64,000 bases of DNA from Mucilaginibacter gilvus (GCF_004054195.1 NZ_SBIW01000002.1:310001-374000), one strand, 5' to 3'; counted from the first letter of the stretch, positions 51,483 through 60,915 are shown. A program made the numbers and translations. Notes: generated by a model not told the origin, from the sequence alone.

Positions 51483-52525
51483 TTAAACAAAGCCATCATC
51501 GCCTTTGCGGTATTATTGACAGAATAAGGCAAAGTTGGTTCGTACTTTCGTGTATCATCGTTCAGCAATTCTCCTGCAATCCGGTTCATTTCTTCAGTCG
51601 TATTGGCGATATGCCAGTTTGGGAGGTTCTCATCCATTGCTTTGATGAAGCTAACAACAGTGGCACATGCGGCAAGTGCTTCCAGGCAAACCGTGCTGAA
51701 TCCTTCGTATTCGGATGGGTGTATAAAAACCTTCGCCTGCTGCATCAGCTCCAGCACCTGCTGATGAGGGAGCTCGCCTTTTAGTATTAAATTATCTTCT
51801 AATTCAGATTCGGCAAGCATAGCGCTCAAGCGTTCCATTTCGGGGCCGGCGCCGCAAAGAACAGCACGGATATTGGGGTGGTCTTTTTTTAATTCCTTTA
51901 CCAACTCCACAAACAAATGGTACCGCTTTAACGGTATCAGCGAACCGGCCGCCAGGAGATCGATATCCCTCATATTGCCAACATCTTTAAACGGTTGTGA
52001 GGAAACACCCACCGGGATCACATGCCCGGGCTTTACACCATAATTTTGCTGGTACTGATTTACAATAAATTCTGAAATAGCGATGAGGTTGACACTTTGG
52101 GGCTTTATCCGGCGCGCGTATTTGTTACCGGCTTTCGCGTCCTGGCCAAGCAGCCAGCTGTAGTGCTTCAACTTGTTCCATTTGGCAAAAAGACTACCCA
52201 CAAAGGCAACTTCGCCCAGCCAAAAGCTCAGGATGCCGATGGGTTTATGCCGTTCCTTTATCGCACGCAAACATTGCCATGCTTTAAACCAGGTCGCCAT
52301 TCTGGCCAGTCCTCCCTTGCCTTGGCCGCCAAAGGCAATTACTTTTATGCCATGCCATAGGTATTCCTTCTCCTGAAAGGGGTATTGAAAACTTAAGATA
52401 ATGATGCGAAGTTTAGGATAATTATCTTTTAGTGCCTTAACAAAAACTTGCTGTGGCGGAATGCAGGTGGTATCCATTTCATCCGCAGGGAAACCGGGCG
52501 TTAGGATGATCAGCGTTTCAGGCAT
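51470..52525 (-). CDS. GT4-type glycosyltransferase
   Basis: 351 residues. ILTPGFPADEMDTTCIPPQQVFVKAL is an N-terminal GT-B start. The C-terminal half has DLLAAGSLIPLKRYHLFVELV and PSEYEGFSTVCLEALAACATV with the ExxxxxxxE pattern. It follows the ABC-exporter gene with an 8-nt overlap and probably works with it. The 3' end overlaps the convergent glycosyltransferase at 50379-51482. Confidence 0.9.
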   Translation of the reverse strand: MPETLIILTPGFPADEMDTTCIPPQQVFVKALKDNYPKLRIIILSFQYPFQEKEYLWHGIKVIAFGGQGKGGLARMATWFKAWQCLRAIKERHKPIGILSFWLGEVAFVGSLFAKWNKLKHYSWLLGQDAKAGNKYARRIKPQSVNLIAISEFIVNQYQQNYGVKPGHVIPVGVSSQPFKDVGNMRDIDLLAAGSLIPLKRYHLFVELVKELKKDHPNIRAVLCGAGPEMERLSAMLAESELEDNLILKGELPHQQVLELMQQAKVFIHPSEYEGFSTVCLEALAACATVVSFIKAMDENLPNWHIANTTEEMNRIAGELLNDDTRKYEPTLPYSVNNTAKAMMALFNYSE

Positions 52526-54191
52526 AGGCCCCCTCTAATGAAATTACCTTATTGCAAAAAGTAAGGCTTGCCTTATTATGCGTGATCAGGATGATGATTT
52601 TACCCCGTTTAGCTAACTGACTCAGCTTCGCGAGGATCTCGCGCTCGCTATTACCATCCATCTCGCTGAAAGGTTCATCCAGTATCAGCAGGTCAAAATC
52701 ATGGTAGAGCGCTCTTGCCAGCATGATCCGTTGCCTTTGCCCGCCGCTGATGTTCTTGCCGTTCTCTGTTATGATATGGTTGATCCCTTCCGGGTATTTT
52801 GCCAATAATTCATCCAATCCACAAAATTCTAAGGCATACGCAATCCGTTCCTCTTCGGCAGCACCGTCGCTCAGCGTAATGTTTTTCAGGATAGAATCGT
52901 GGATAAAAAAAGGCTGTTGTTTTACAAGAGAGATATTCTTTCGGTAAACCTTCAGGCTTTCGGTATCGGCAATACGGTCATTTATACTGATAGAACCCTT
53001 ATCATATTCTAAAAACCCCAGTAATAAATTAATAATGGTGGTTTTGCCCTTGCCGGAATTTGCGGAGATGCCCATCATATCGCCCGGGGCTATCTCAAAA
53101 CTCAGGTCATCCAGCACCGGTCGGGATTGGTAGCCGAAACGGACCCCTTCAAATTTAACCTGCCGAATAGCTTTTGCTTTTTCGTCCGGCCCGGCATGCT
53201 TTACTTCATTACCTGCAACCAGGTCTTCGAGTATAAAGGCATAGGTTTTCATTTGCCCGGTGCTGTTCATTATTTTAACAATGCCCGGTATTACTTTATA
53301 AGCCGCAGCCATAAATATGCCAATGGTTAACATACCAATTCCCGGCGCGTTGCTGATATACTTACTAATGGCCACCAATATTAAAAAGCCCAGTACGGCA
53401 AAAACCTCCATTAAACGGCCGGGCAGGCTTTGCCAGGTTTGTTGCGCGGCAATGGTGTTATTCAATTGCTGCTGATAATTTAAATATCGGTCGCTAAAAA
53501 AATCATCCTTATCATAAATATTGCTTTCTACATAACCGGATAATGATTCGTTCAGATGCTGGATCGTTTTCGCGCTCGTCGTTTTGGTTTGATGCCGCAA
53601 CGCTTCCTGCCGTTTACGGGTATACCGCCCCAATAGCACAACCGGGGGTAGCAGCAGCAGCAACATGATCAAAAATAGCGAAGGATGATAAAACAGGATG
53701 GCAACAACGGTAAAAGTTATCAGCAAGGTTTGCGATACAAGCTGCTGAAAATTAGTTAAAATGTAGTGGCTAAATTCGATTGGCTGGTTGCTGATACGGC
53801 GGGTTTGTACCGACGAATTGGTATGCACAAACTGCTGGTACCCCCCGCGTAAATAATTACCAATATTGCGTGCAGACAATCGTGATGCCACCCGGTAGAA
53901 AAAATGATGCTGCGACCTTTGCCCAAAAAAACCTACAGTGTTCTTGCAGGTAAACAGCAACAAAAACAGGCCGATGAGTTTGAGGGACTTGTTATCGGCA
54001 AGCCATTGGGGTAAAAAGGCAAGCCTGCTTGCGCCCGACACCTGCGTATAAAAGTTGATGATAATCAACAAAGATGCCAGGAAGGCAATATCCAGTAAAG
54101 CTATCAGCACATCAAAAACGATGAGCTTAAACAGCTTATCTTTTTCCTGTGGGGTGAGGATAAGGAAGATACTTTTTAAAATTTGTTTCAA
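52518..54191 (-). CDS. ABC transporter, fused permease and ATPase (exporter type)
   Basis: 557 residues: an N-terminal six-helix membrane domain (1-320) and a C-terminal ATPase. The ATPase has MGISANSGKGKTTIINLLLG as Walker A (its first Gly appears as Ala), Q-loop VKQQPFFIHD, signature ISGGQRQRIMLARAL and Walker B LLILDEPFSEMD. It resembles MsbA/PglK-type lipid-linked glycan flippases. Beside the glycosyltransferases, it may export a second lipid-linked glycan in addition to the Wzx route. Confidence 0.9.
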   Translation of the reverse strand: MKQILKSIFLILTPQEKDKLFKLIVFDVLIALLDIAFLASLLIIINFYTQVSGASRLAFLPQWLADNKSLKLIGLFLLLFTCKNTVGFFGQRSQHHFFYRVASRLSARNIGNYLRGGYQQFVHTNSSVQTRRISNQPIEFSHYILTNFQQLVSQTLLITFTVVAILFYHPSLFLIMLLLLLPPVVLLGRYTRKRQEALRHQTKTTSAKTIQHLNESLSGYVESNIYDKDDFFSDRYLNYQQQLNNTIAAQQTWQSLPGRLMEVFAVLGFLILVAISKYISNAPGIGMLTIGIFMAAAYKVIPGIVKIMNSTGQMKTYAFILEDLVAGNEVKHAGPDEKAKAIRQVKFEGVRFGYQSRPVLDDLSFEIAPGDMMGISANSGKGKTTIINLLLGFLEYDKGSISINDRIADTESLKVYRKNISLVKQQPFFIHDSILKNITLSDGAAEEERIAYALEFCGLDELLAKYPEGINHIITENGKNISGGQRQRIMLARALYHDFDLLILDEPFSEMDGNSEREILAKLSQLAKRGKIIILITHNKASLTFCNKVISLEGAYA

Positions 54192-54257
54192 AACGTTAGG
54201 GCCTTACAAGCCTTACGTTTGCTTACCGGCTATGGTTGCTTTAGGCCGGCAATTGTA

Positions 54258-55916
54258 TCAATCAGTCTTCCGTAATATGTTCTCAATAATATAAGTCGCT
54301 TCTTTTACCATTATTTTTTTCTTGATGAGGTCGTTCAGGTCAGTTATAGCGCCGTCGTTTATGGGATAGTTTTTTTCTTTACAGGTTTTGACAAATTGCG
54401 TATACAGTTCCCTGGCTTTTTCAAAATCGCCCTTTGCCAGGGTAGCTAAAGCTATGTTAAACATGGCATAGGTAGCATCCTCCTGGTAATTAAGGGCCTT
54501 ATAAGAGTGTTTTATACAAGCATCGTAATTACCCAGGCAATAGTAATCCCAGCCCATATTGCCGTTAGCAATGGCGTAGGTACTATCAATGGCGACCGCT
54601 TTTTCAAGCGCTGCAATTGCTTCTTTGTACCTCCCAAGTTTATTAAGAGAAATATCCATATCCACGTATGCATATTTATAATTGGGGTTTATTTTCAAAG
54701 CCGCCTGGTACCACGATATTGCTTTTACTTCATCACCATTGCTATGATAGCAATTGCCAATGCGGTCCATCAAATATTTATTGTTTTTATCCATACTAAA
54801 CGCCTTTTTAAAATCAACCATGGCGTTGGTAATGTCTTTAGCGTAAAAATAAGCGTCGCCGCGTTCTTCATAAAAGTCGCTGCGGTTGGGGTTGTAGGCT
54901 ATGGCCCGGTTATGTTGGGCAATGGCCGCCGGGTAATCATCCATGGCGTAAAAAATCTCGCCTTTAATATTGAAGCCGTCCGCATCCTCCTTGTAGGTAT
55001 TGAGGTGCAAATTGATATAAAACATTGCGCTATCCGTCATATTTACATCCTTATATGCCCGTGCCAGGTTATAATGGCACCACTTGTAATTATTTACTAT
55101 AGCCAAAGTTTGCAGGTAGCCATTAATAGCTTGGCGGTATTTATCCTCATCCATGTAAATATCTGCCCGTTCATAAAAGGCTTCAAAATGCGCCGGGAAT
55201 AATTTTATTGTTTGGTCATAGTCTACCAATGCCTTACTATGTAATTTTAATCCCTCGTAGCTTTTTGCGCGGAGGTGATAGGCATGAGCATACTGCGGTG
55301 AAAGCGATATCACTTTGGTGCAATAACCTACAGTTTCTGCAAATTTGTCCTGCCCGAACAATATTTCGGCCTTAAGCAAATTCGCACCAAGCAAATCAGG
55401 TTTTTCTATTAGCAATTTATTCAGGTCAGAATTGATCTTATCCGGCGTATCGAACTGTAGCAAAAGCTTTAACCGCTTCACAAAAGTTGTTGAGGGAGCT
55501 TTATTGATGTAGGGCAAAACCGTTTTTACTATGTTACCGGAACTGTCTGCAAACACTCCTTTCAAGAATGCATGCATCGGCACTACTTCGGCCGGCGAAA
55601 GCTTTCCTCGAGCTGTAATATCAATAAGATCTATCAATTCCAGCAGCTGGTAACTCAACACCCGTTGGATATCGCCTTTAGAAAGTACATAGCCAAACCC
55701 TGTTGATAATAATTTCACGCCTTTATCCATACTATCCTTACGAATACTGGCTATCCCTTCCTTAAAATAGACCGAAAAATCGCTTACCTGGTAGCTCATT
55801 GTTTTAGAAATGGGAACAGGGCGTTTTATGATCGTGTCAACAGGGATTGCAGCGTTGGCAACAAAGGCAAGGCACAACAGTACGCAGGCCGGGATTAGTT
55901 TAAAAGGAGTAGGCAT
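54258..55916 (-). CDS. exported TPR-repeat protein
   Basis: About 552 residues from the ATG at 55916, which begins a signal peptide (MPTPFKLIPACVLLCLAFVANA). The rest is at least ten tetratricopeptide repeats, such as YAHAYHLRAKSYEGLKLHSKALVDYDQ and FEAFYERADIYMDEDKYRQAINGYLQ. It is a periplasmic interaction scaffold with no catalytic motif. A gap of 66 nt separates it from the ABC exporter, so co-transcription is possible but not shown. Confidence 0.85.
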   Translation of the reverse strand: MPTPFKLIPACVLLCLAFVANAAIPVDTIIKRPVPISKTMSYQVSDFSVYFKEGIASIRKDSMDKGVKLLSTGFGYVLSKGDIQRVLSYQLLELIDLIDITARGKLSPAEVVPMHAFLKGVFADSSGNIVKTVLPYINKAPSTTFVKRLKLLLQFDTPDKINSDLNKLLIEKPDLLGANLLKAEILFGQDKFAETVGYCTKVISLSPQYAHAYHLRAKSYEGLKLHSKALVDYDQTIKLFPAHFEAFYERADIYMDEDKYRQAINGYLQTLAIVNNYKWCHYNLARAYKDVNMTDSAMFYINLHLNTYKEDADGFNIKGEIFYAMDDYPAAIAQHNRAIAYNPNRSDFYEERGDAYFYAKDITNAMVDFKKAFSMDKNNKYLMDRIGNCYHSNGDEVKAISWYQAALKINPNYKYAYVDMDISLNKLGRYKEAIAALEKAVAIDSTYAIANGNMGWDYYCLGNYDACIKHSYKALNYQEDATYAMFNIALATLAKGDFEKARELYTQFVKTCKEKNYPINDGAITDLNDLIKKKIMVKEATYIIENILRKTD

Positions 55917-56007
55917 GATATAAAAATACCATATTATCATTAATAAAAAAGATGAGCGCAAAAAAAATCCCCCTTTGCAGGAAGACTCTTATTTCAATAA
56001 ATGGCGT

Positions 56008-56835
56008 TTACTTGGTGATGAGGTTATATAACTCATCCAGTTTCGGCGTTAGCACAATTTCTATGCGGCGGTTTTTGGATAGTGCATCCGGTGTTTCGCC
56101 GGTATCTATCGGCTGAAACTCCCCCTTGCCTGTGGCGGTAAGCCTTTTGGGATCTATCATTTCCACCTCGGTTAAATAACGGGTCACCGATGTTGAACGC
56201 AGTACGCTCAGGTCCCAGTTATCTTTTATCTGGCCAAGGTTTTTTACCTTTTTGTTATCGGTGTGCCCTTCTACCGCTATATTAATATCGGCTTCTTTAT
56301 TTAAAACGGCAGCGAGCGATTTTAAAGCTTGTTTGCCTTTTTCGTCGATAACAATACTGCCCGACGGGAACAACAATTTATCCGTAAGAGATACGTACAC
56401 CTTACCATTACGGATATCTACGCTCAGGCCGCTTTGCTGGAAGCCGAGCAGCGCTTTCTGCAGTTTATCCTTCAGGGCATTTGTGGCTTCGTCGCGCTTG
56501 CGCAGAATCTCTTCCACCTCTTTCAGGCGCGCCTCGCGTTTTTGCAGGTCAGACGATAGTTCGGTTACCTTTGAGGAACTGGCGCTGTAATTTTTATCTA
56601 AACTGTTATACTTTTTATCCAACTCGCTGTAGTTACCGTTCAGCTTGGCTATCTGGCCATGCAGACGTGCTGTATCTGCCATGAGCTGGCTCTTTTCGCT
56701 TTCGAGGCTAACCGTGCGGGTGGATAACGAATCGCGTTCAGCTAAAAGCGCTTTGTACTTTTTTGGCGATAACACCACGCATGAATGCAGTGCCATCATC
56801 AGTGTCGCGGCTAATAAAAGATGTTTAATTTTCAT
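56008..56835 (-). CDS. OmpA-family lipoprotein with coiled coil
   Basis: 275 residues. The signal peptide ends at a lipobox-like ALHSC (Cys19). A coiled coil (about 30-125) contains KLNGNYSELDKKYNSLDKNYSASSSK. The OmpA peptidoglycan-binding domain is FPSGSIVIDEKGKQALKSLA, then VEGHTDNKKV and LSKNRRIEIVLTP. It links the outer membrane to the cell wall. A single transcription unit is likely. Confidence 0.9.
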   Translation of the reverse strand: MKIKHLLLAATLMMALHSCVVLSPKKYKALLAERDSLSTRTVSLESEKSQLMADTARLHGQIAKLNGNYSELDKKYNSLDKNYSASSSKVTELSSDLQKREARLKEVEEILRKRDEATNALKDKLQKALLGFQQSGLSVDIRNGKVYVSLTDKLLFPSGSIVIDEKGKQALKSLAAVLNKEADINIAVEGHTDNKKVKNLGQIKDNWDLSVLRSTSVTRYLTEVEMIDPKRLTATGKGEFQPIDTGETPDALSKNRRIEIVLTPKLDELYNLITK

Positions 56836-56854
56836 GATACTGTATTAATATAGG

Positions 56855-57517
56855 TTAACCGATGGCGTTCTTCAGGAAAACATTCAACGGGTAGATCTTA
56901 CTGCATAGCCCGGCTATATCTTCTGCCGCTGTGGCGCTTTGCACTTCCTTATCTGTAAGCTGGTGAAAAACGATAAAGCTTTTCAGTTTTAGCAATTCAA
57001 TATTTTCGTTATCGGCGCTGTAATCGCGCGGAACAGTTTTTAGTTGTTCCTGTTTCCTGAACTCGCCAAACAGCTTTACAAAACCGGGGTTGTCAACTAT
57101 CTTCTTCAGATCGGCAGCGTTATAATCAATTTCCTGGCGAATAGCTTTCAGGTGTTCGGCCTCAGGCATCCAGTAACCGCCGGCAATGAAAGATTTACCC
57201 GGTTGGATCTGCAGATAGTATTCTACGCCGCCCAGCTTTAAGCCATGCGATGGTATACTAACGCCAAAATTGTTTTTATATGGTGTTTTATTGTTGCTGA
57301 AGCGAATGTCGCGGTAAATGCGCATCACACTTTTTTTGGGGTCGAGGTCGGCACTAACACCAGGATCTATCTGATGTACTTTGCTGATGAGGCTGGTAGT
57401 AAGCTCGATGAGGTTTTCGCGCGCCTTGTCGTACCGTTCTTTATTTGCCTGAAACCACTCCCGGTTATTGTTATCTACAAGTTCCTTTAAAAAATTGAGC
57501 GTTTGTGCCTTAATCAT
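56855..57517 (-). CDS. DUF2461 family protein (TIGR02453)
   Basis: 220 residues. The N-terminal FLKELVDNNNREWFQANKERYDKARENL and the middle FSNNKTPYKNNFGVSI plus GGYWMPEAEHLKAIRQEIDYN are the conserved core of DUF2461. The family's function is unknown to me. It lies 46 nt downstream of the CxxC protein gene at the end of the oxidase cluster; a functional link is not shown. Confidence 0.88.
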   Translation of the reverse strand: MIKAQTLNFLKELVDNNNREWFQANKERYDKARENLIELTTSLISKVHQIDPGVSADLDPKKSVMRIYRDIRFSNNKTPYKNNFGVSIPSHGLKLGGVEYYLQIQPGKSFIAGGYWMPEAEHLKAIRQEIDYNAADLKKIVDNPGFVKLFGEFRKQEQLKTVPRDYSADNENIELLKLKSFIVFHQLTDKEVQSATAAEDIAGLCSKIYPLNVFLKNAIG

Positions 57518-57563
57518 GCCTGAAAATTAATAATTACTAACAACGGAGTAGCTGTAGTAAAGT

Positions 57564-57839
57564 TTAATTTAAGTTGAGCTTTTCGTTGTGCATATCAAGG
57601 ACAACATTTTTACGGCGGTATTTTTTATACCAGATGTACCCACAAACAGTAACAGCTAAATAAGGCGCGGCTAACAAATACATAATGCCTGCATTTAATC
57701 CTTTAGTGGCATGGTTACCACTTTTAGAGTTTGATTCTACCGCAGCTGTGCACATGGCACATTGCGCTTTGGCAGGTACAATGCTTAAGATGGTTAACCC
57801 GAACGCTATGGCGAAGAATAAATAAGTAACCTTTTTCAT
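57564..57839 (-). CDS. small membrane protein with CAMC motif, oxidase-cluster associated
   Basis: 91 residues. A signal peptide or first helix (MKKVTYLFFAIAFGLTILSI) leads to AQCAMCTAAVESN, where Cys27 and Cys30 form CxxC. A second helix (GLNAGIMYLLAAPYLAVTVCGYIWY) and a basic tail follow. CxxC proteins in such clusters may carry copper or heme to the oxidase, but this family is not one I recognise. It starts 13 nt after the DUF420 gene. Confidence 0.75.
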   Translation of the reverse strand: MKKVTYLFFAIAFGLTILSIVPAKAQCAMCTAAVESNSKSGNHATKGLNAGIMYLLAAPYLAVTVCGYIWYKKYRRKNVVLDMHNEKLNLN

Positions 57840-57852
57840 GCTTTCAAAAAAA

Positions 57853-58428
57853 TTAAAAATGGTAGTAAGGTTTGATCATCAAATATACAACAACTCCGGA
57901 TACTGTAACGAACAACCATATAGGAAACGCCCATCTTACCAGTTTCTTATGTTTTTCTACCTGCATTTGCAAGCCGCGGTAAAAACTCAACAATATAAGC
58001 GGTAATACGCCCGCCGCCAATACAATATGCGGAACCAGGATAGTTAAGTATAAGGTACGCAATCCGCCGGCAGTGGCTCTCTCTTCGGGGGAGGCTATGC
58101 CATCGCCGCTTGTGTCGCCGTAAGGAGTATCGTGCTGCATGAGGTAATGGAACAAAATGTACGATACCAGGAAGAGCGACGACAGGCAGAAGGTTAAAAT
58201 GTTAAGCCTTTTATGCACAGTGATATTACCTTGCTTAATAAAGTATAACGATACCAACAGCAAAATACTACAGGTACCATTCAGGAACGCATTAAGCAAT
58301 GGCAGGTAAGGCGTAAACGAAGGCGGCACCGCGGGGCCTGGTATTAGGTGGCGGTTTAAAATAACTACAACGGCTATTACAAAAATGGTAACACCTGCAA
58401 CGAAACGGAATATGAATTTATCAGTCAT
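57853..58428 (-). CDS. DUF420 membrane protein
   Basis: About 191 residues from the ATG at 58428. Five hydrophobic helices are present (MTDKFIFRFVAGVTIFVIAVVVILN first). The HLIPGPAVPPSFTPYLPLLNAFLNGTCSI segment and LYLTILVPHIVLAAGVLPLIL fit DUF420, a CtaM-like family found with cytochrome oxidase genes and implicated in oxidase assembly. It follows SCO1 after a 105-nt spacer that contains repeats (58449-58530). Confidence 0.85.
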   Translation of the reverse strand: MTDKFIFRFVAGVTIFVIAVVVILNRHLIPGPAVPPSFTPYLPLLNAFLNGTCSILLLVSLYFIKQGNITVHKRLNILTFCLSSLFLVSYILFHYLMQHDTPYGDTSGDGIASPEERATAGGLRTLYLTILVPHIVLAAGVLPLILLSFYRGLQMQVEKHKKLVRWAFPIWLFVTVSGVVVYLMIKPYYHF

Positions 58429-58448
58429 TTTGTAGAGATTCAGTACGG

Positions 58449-58530
58449 CAAGATTCAAGAATCAGGATGCCTGTAATATTTAAATGAGTTCGCAATTGTT
58501 TTCTTCTTGAATCTTGTTTCTTGAATCTTG
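58449..58530. repeat. three copies of a 13-bp repeat between SCO1 and DUF420 genes
   Basis: TTCTTGAATCTTG occurs in direct orientation at 58504-58516 and 58518-58530 and inverted at 58449-58461 (CAAGATTCAAGAA). The inverted pairs could form a long stem around the 42-nt interval. It resembles dispersed intergenic repeats of Sphingobacteriaceae. Confidence 0.7.
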
Positions 58531-58533
58531 GCT

Positions 58534-59232
58534 CTAATACAACGCTTTATCAACCTTACGCAGCTCTTCAGCTATCAGCACTTTTATCTCGTCCTTTAAC
58601 TTCATTACGTCAGGGCGCGAAGTGCCGGAGTAATAGCCACGGATGCGTTTCTCCGAATCGACCAGTATCAGCTTGTCATCTAAAATAAAACTGCCTTCAC
58701 CCGCCTTGCTTGCGTTAACCAGCAGCCCGTTGTGTGCCAGGTTGTATATGGTTGATGTATCTCCGGTTAAGAACAGCCACTTATCGCTCGGTTTAAATTT
58801 AGCGGCATATTGCTTCAAAACGGGCTGTGTATCGTGTTCCGGGTCTACCGTGATGGATACGAAATGTACCATCTTATTTTTACGATAGTTAATATCAAGG
58901 CTATCAACAAAACTGTTAACCGTGTTGCAAACCTCCGGGCAGCGGGTGTAAAAAAACGCCGCTACAAATACCTTTTTATCAAAGTTTTTAAAAGATACCG
59001 GTTTGCCGTTCTGGTCGGTTAGCTTAAACTCATCCAGTTTGTGGTAAATGGTATCGGGGATGTCCTTACCATGCACGCGGTGGCTGGTTTTGGCTACTGT
59101 TTTACTGCCGTAAAATGGCAACGGCGTATACCTGTTTTTACCCTTTACGGTTAGCAGATAATATAAAAATCCCGGTAATGCTAATATCATTACCAGGATC
59201 AGGATTTTTTTTAGAATGCTTGCCTTGCGCAT
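58534..59232 (-). CDS. SCO1/SenC-type copper-delivery protein, missing the usual His
   Basis: 232 residues. An N-terminal membrane anchor (ILILVMILALPGFLYYLLTV) precedes a thioredoxin-like domain with the copper CxxxC in FFYTRCPEVCNTV (Cys98, Cys102). The third ligand, a His in the FIHSEK-like strand of relatives as I recall it, is replaced: the equivalent segment is FILDDKLILVD, with Leu184 at that point. It should assemble the CuA centre of the oxidase or act as a thiol reductase. The ATG overlaps the subunit IV stop by 1 nt. Confidence 0.88.
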   Translation of the reverse strand: MRKASILKKILILVMILALPGFLYYLLTVKGKNRYTPLPFYGSKTVAKTSHRVHGKDIPDTIYHKLDEFKLTDQNGKPVSFKNFDKKVFVAAFFYTRCPEVCNTVNSFVDSLDINYRKNKMVHFVSITVDPEHDTQPVLKQYAAKFKPSDKWLFLTGDTSTIYNLAHNGLLVNASKAGEGSFILDDKLILVDSEKRIRGYYSGTSRPDVMKLKDEIKVLIAEELRKVDKALY

Positions 59233-59582
59233 TATAATTTAGGGCGCAGATCTACCCAATAGTGGCTTTCGTTTGTAAGTACCAGTATAAGCCCTATAAT
59301 AAACAGGATAGGTACAATGATAGCCAGTGCTAAACCTACCTTTTCGAATTTAAGGTGCATAAAGTATGCTACGATAAAAAACGCCTTAACTAATGTAAGT
59401 ACAATGTATACCGGGTTAGCCCAATGAGCCGGAACATATTCCTTTGGCACAAGATATAGGGCGAAAATAAATTCAATTACTGTTATAAGTAATAGTACCC
59501 CAAAAACTACCCATATTTTTTTACGGGTCATTCCTTCATGCTCGCCGTGCTCTGCGTGAGCACCTGTTGATTCTGATGACAT
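59232..59582 (-). CDS. cytochrome c oxidase subunit IV
   Basis: 116 residues with three helices (KIWVVFGVLLLITVIEFIFAL, VYIVLTLVKAFFIVAYFMHL, LALAIIVPILFIIGLILVL). The FMHLKFE motif is typical of bacterial caa3-oxidase subunit IV. The N-terminus is His/Glu-rich. It lies 21 nt after subunit III and shares one base with the SCO1 start. Confidence 0.9.
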   Translation of the reverse strand: MSSESTGAHAEHGEHEGMTRKKIWVVFGVLLLITVIEFIFALYLVPKEYVPAHWANPVYIVLTLVKAFFIVAYFMHLKFEKVGLALAIIVPILFIIGLILVLTNESHYWVDLRPKL

Positions 59583-59603
59583 ATATTTGATCAGTTAAAT
59601 TTT

Positions 59604-60326
59604 TTATACTAAATAGAAGAAGGTAAATACGAATACCCATACAAGATCTACAAAGTGCCAGTAAAGACCCACTTTTTCGACCATTAAATAGCTACCGCGT
59701 TTTGCATAAGTACCAACCAGCACGTTTATAGTGATGATGATATTGATAACTACACCGCTAAATACGTGGAAACCGTGGAAACCTGTTATGGTGAAAAACA
59801 AGTTTGCAAATTGCTGCGCGTAGGTACCGTATGTAGCTTCTTTGCCGCCTTTAAACAGGTGTTTAAGCTCCTCTACATTCGGGATACTTCCCCACCAAAA
59901 ACCTTCGTGGTGTAAGTGTGTCCACTCTAATGCCTGGCAGCCTAAAAAGGTAAAACCACCTATAATAGTTGCAAGCATCCACCAAAGCACTTCTTTCTTG
60001 GCCATACGGTGACCGGCTTCTACAGCCAATACCATGGTTACCGAACTCATGATGAGTATAAATGTCATTAAGCCCACAAATACAAGCGGTGCGCCGTGTT
60101 CTATACTTGTTAATGGTACCGATTGGAATACCAGATCGGGAGCTGGCCAGCTTGCAGAACTAAAACGCAAAGCGCCGTAAGAAATTAATAACGAAGAAAA
60201 GGTAAACGCATCCGACAGGAGGAAAAACCACATCATCATTTTACCGTACTCCACATCAAACGGTGATTTACCGCCAGACCATGGTGTGGATTTTACTTCA
60301 TCAATAGGTGATACTTGTGCACTCAT
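59604..60326 (-). CDS. cytochrome c oxidase subunit III
   Basis: 240 residues with six or seven helices. FFLLSDAFTFSSLLISYGALR, FLGCQALEWTHLHHEGFWW, FTITGFHGFHVFSGVVINII and YWHFVDLVWVFVFTFFYLV are subunit III hallmarks, including the GxHGxHV and WHFVDxVW motifs. It follows another subunit III-like gene by 7 nt. Confidence 0.92.
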   Translation of the reverse strand: MSAQVSPIDEVKSTPWSGGKSPFDVEYGKMMMWFFLLSDAFTFSSLLISYGALRFSSASWPAPDLVFQSVPLTSIEHGAPLVFVGLMTFILIMSSVTMVLAVEAGHRMAKKEVLWWMLATIIGGFTFLGCQALEWTHLHHEGFWWGSIPNVEELKHLFKGGKEATYGTYAQQFANLFFTITGFHGFHVFSGVVINIIITINVLVGTYAKRGSYLMVEKVGLYWHFVDLVWVFVFTFFYLV

Positions 60327-60333
60327 GTGTTTG

Positions 60334-60915
60334 TTAATATTGGTTCAAAAGTAAAAAAACATACAGATAAATCCATATAATATCGACAAAATGCCAAAAA
60401 ATAGAGGACATCTGCATTCCAAATAAATTTTTAACCTGCGGCTTGTTCCCGTAAGTACCCCTAAGCGTATTAGCTAAGAGCAAAACACCGGCTAAAATGT
60501 GTAATAAATGCATCCATATAAATACATACACAAAAGATTGCGATGCATTTGGGTTGCTGAAATAAATGCCCATGCCGGGCAGCAATACTAACCACGCGTA
60601 GGATTGTATAGCAAAAAATGCTACGCCCAACAATATGGTTATGGTTAAAAAAAGACGTTGTTTTCCAAATTGCACTTCGCGCGCGGCTTTGGATGCCAGG
60701 TACATGGTAATACTGCTTATCACAATGATAATAGTGCTGTACGTGAAAATAGCGGGCAATTTAATATTGATGCCTGTACCGTGGCCACCGCTGTATACGA
60801 TAAAACCACTGGTAAGCGCGGCAAAGAACATGAACGATGTAAATACGAATACCCACATGTTGAATTTCTTCGGCGCAAACTGGTGCTTATCTTCCTGTTC
60901 TATATTAGCCATCAT
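60334..60915 (-). CDS. cytochrome c oxidase subunit III (second, shorter copy)
   Basis: 193 residues with five helices. FVFTSFMFFAALTSGFIVYSGG, FVYVFIWMHLLHILAGVLLL and SSIFWHFVDIIWIYLYVFLLL match subunit III, but it lacks the first helices of the long form. Paired subunit III genes are seen in Bacteroidota caa3 clusters. It overlaps ctaB by 4 nt. Confidence 0.9.
   Translation of the reverse strand: MMANIEQEDKHQFAPKKFNMWVFVFTSFMFFAALTSGFIVYSGGHGTGINIKLPAIFTYSTIIIVISSITMYLASKAAREVQFGKQRLFLTITILLGVAFFAIQSYAWLVLLPGMGIYFSNPNASQSFVYVFIWMHLLHILAGVLLLANTLRGTYGNKPQVKNLFGMQMSSIFWHFVDIIWIYLYVFLLLNQY

Noticed and set aside
54507..55202. 231-codon plus-strand frame inside the TPR gene
   Set aside because: Antisense shadow; the minus strand encodes repeated TPR motifs, and the plus frame is Ile/Val-rich without structure.
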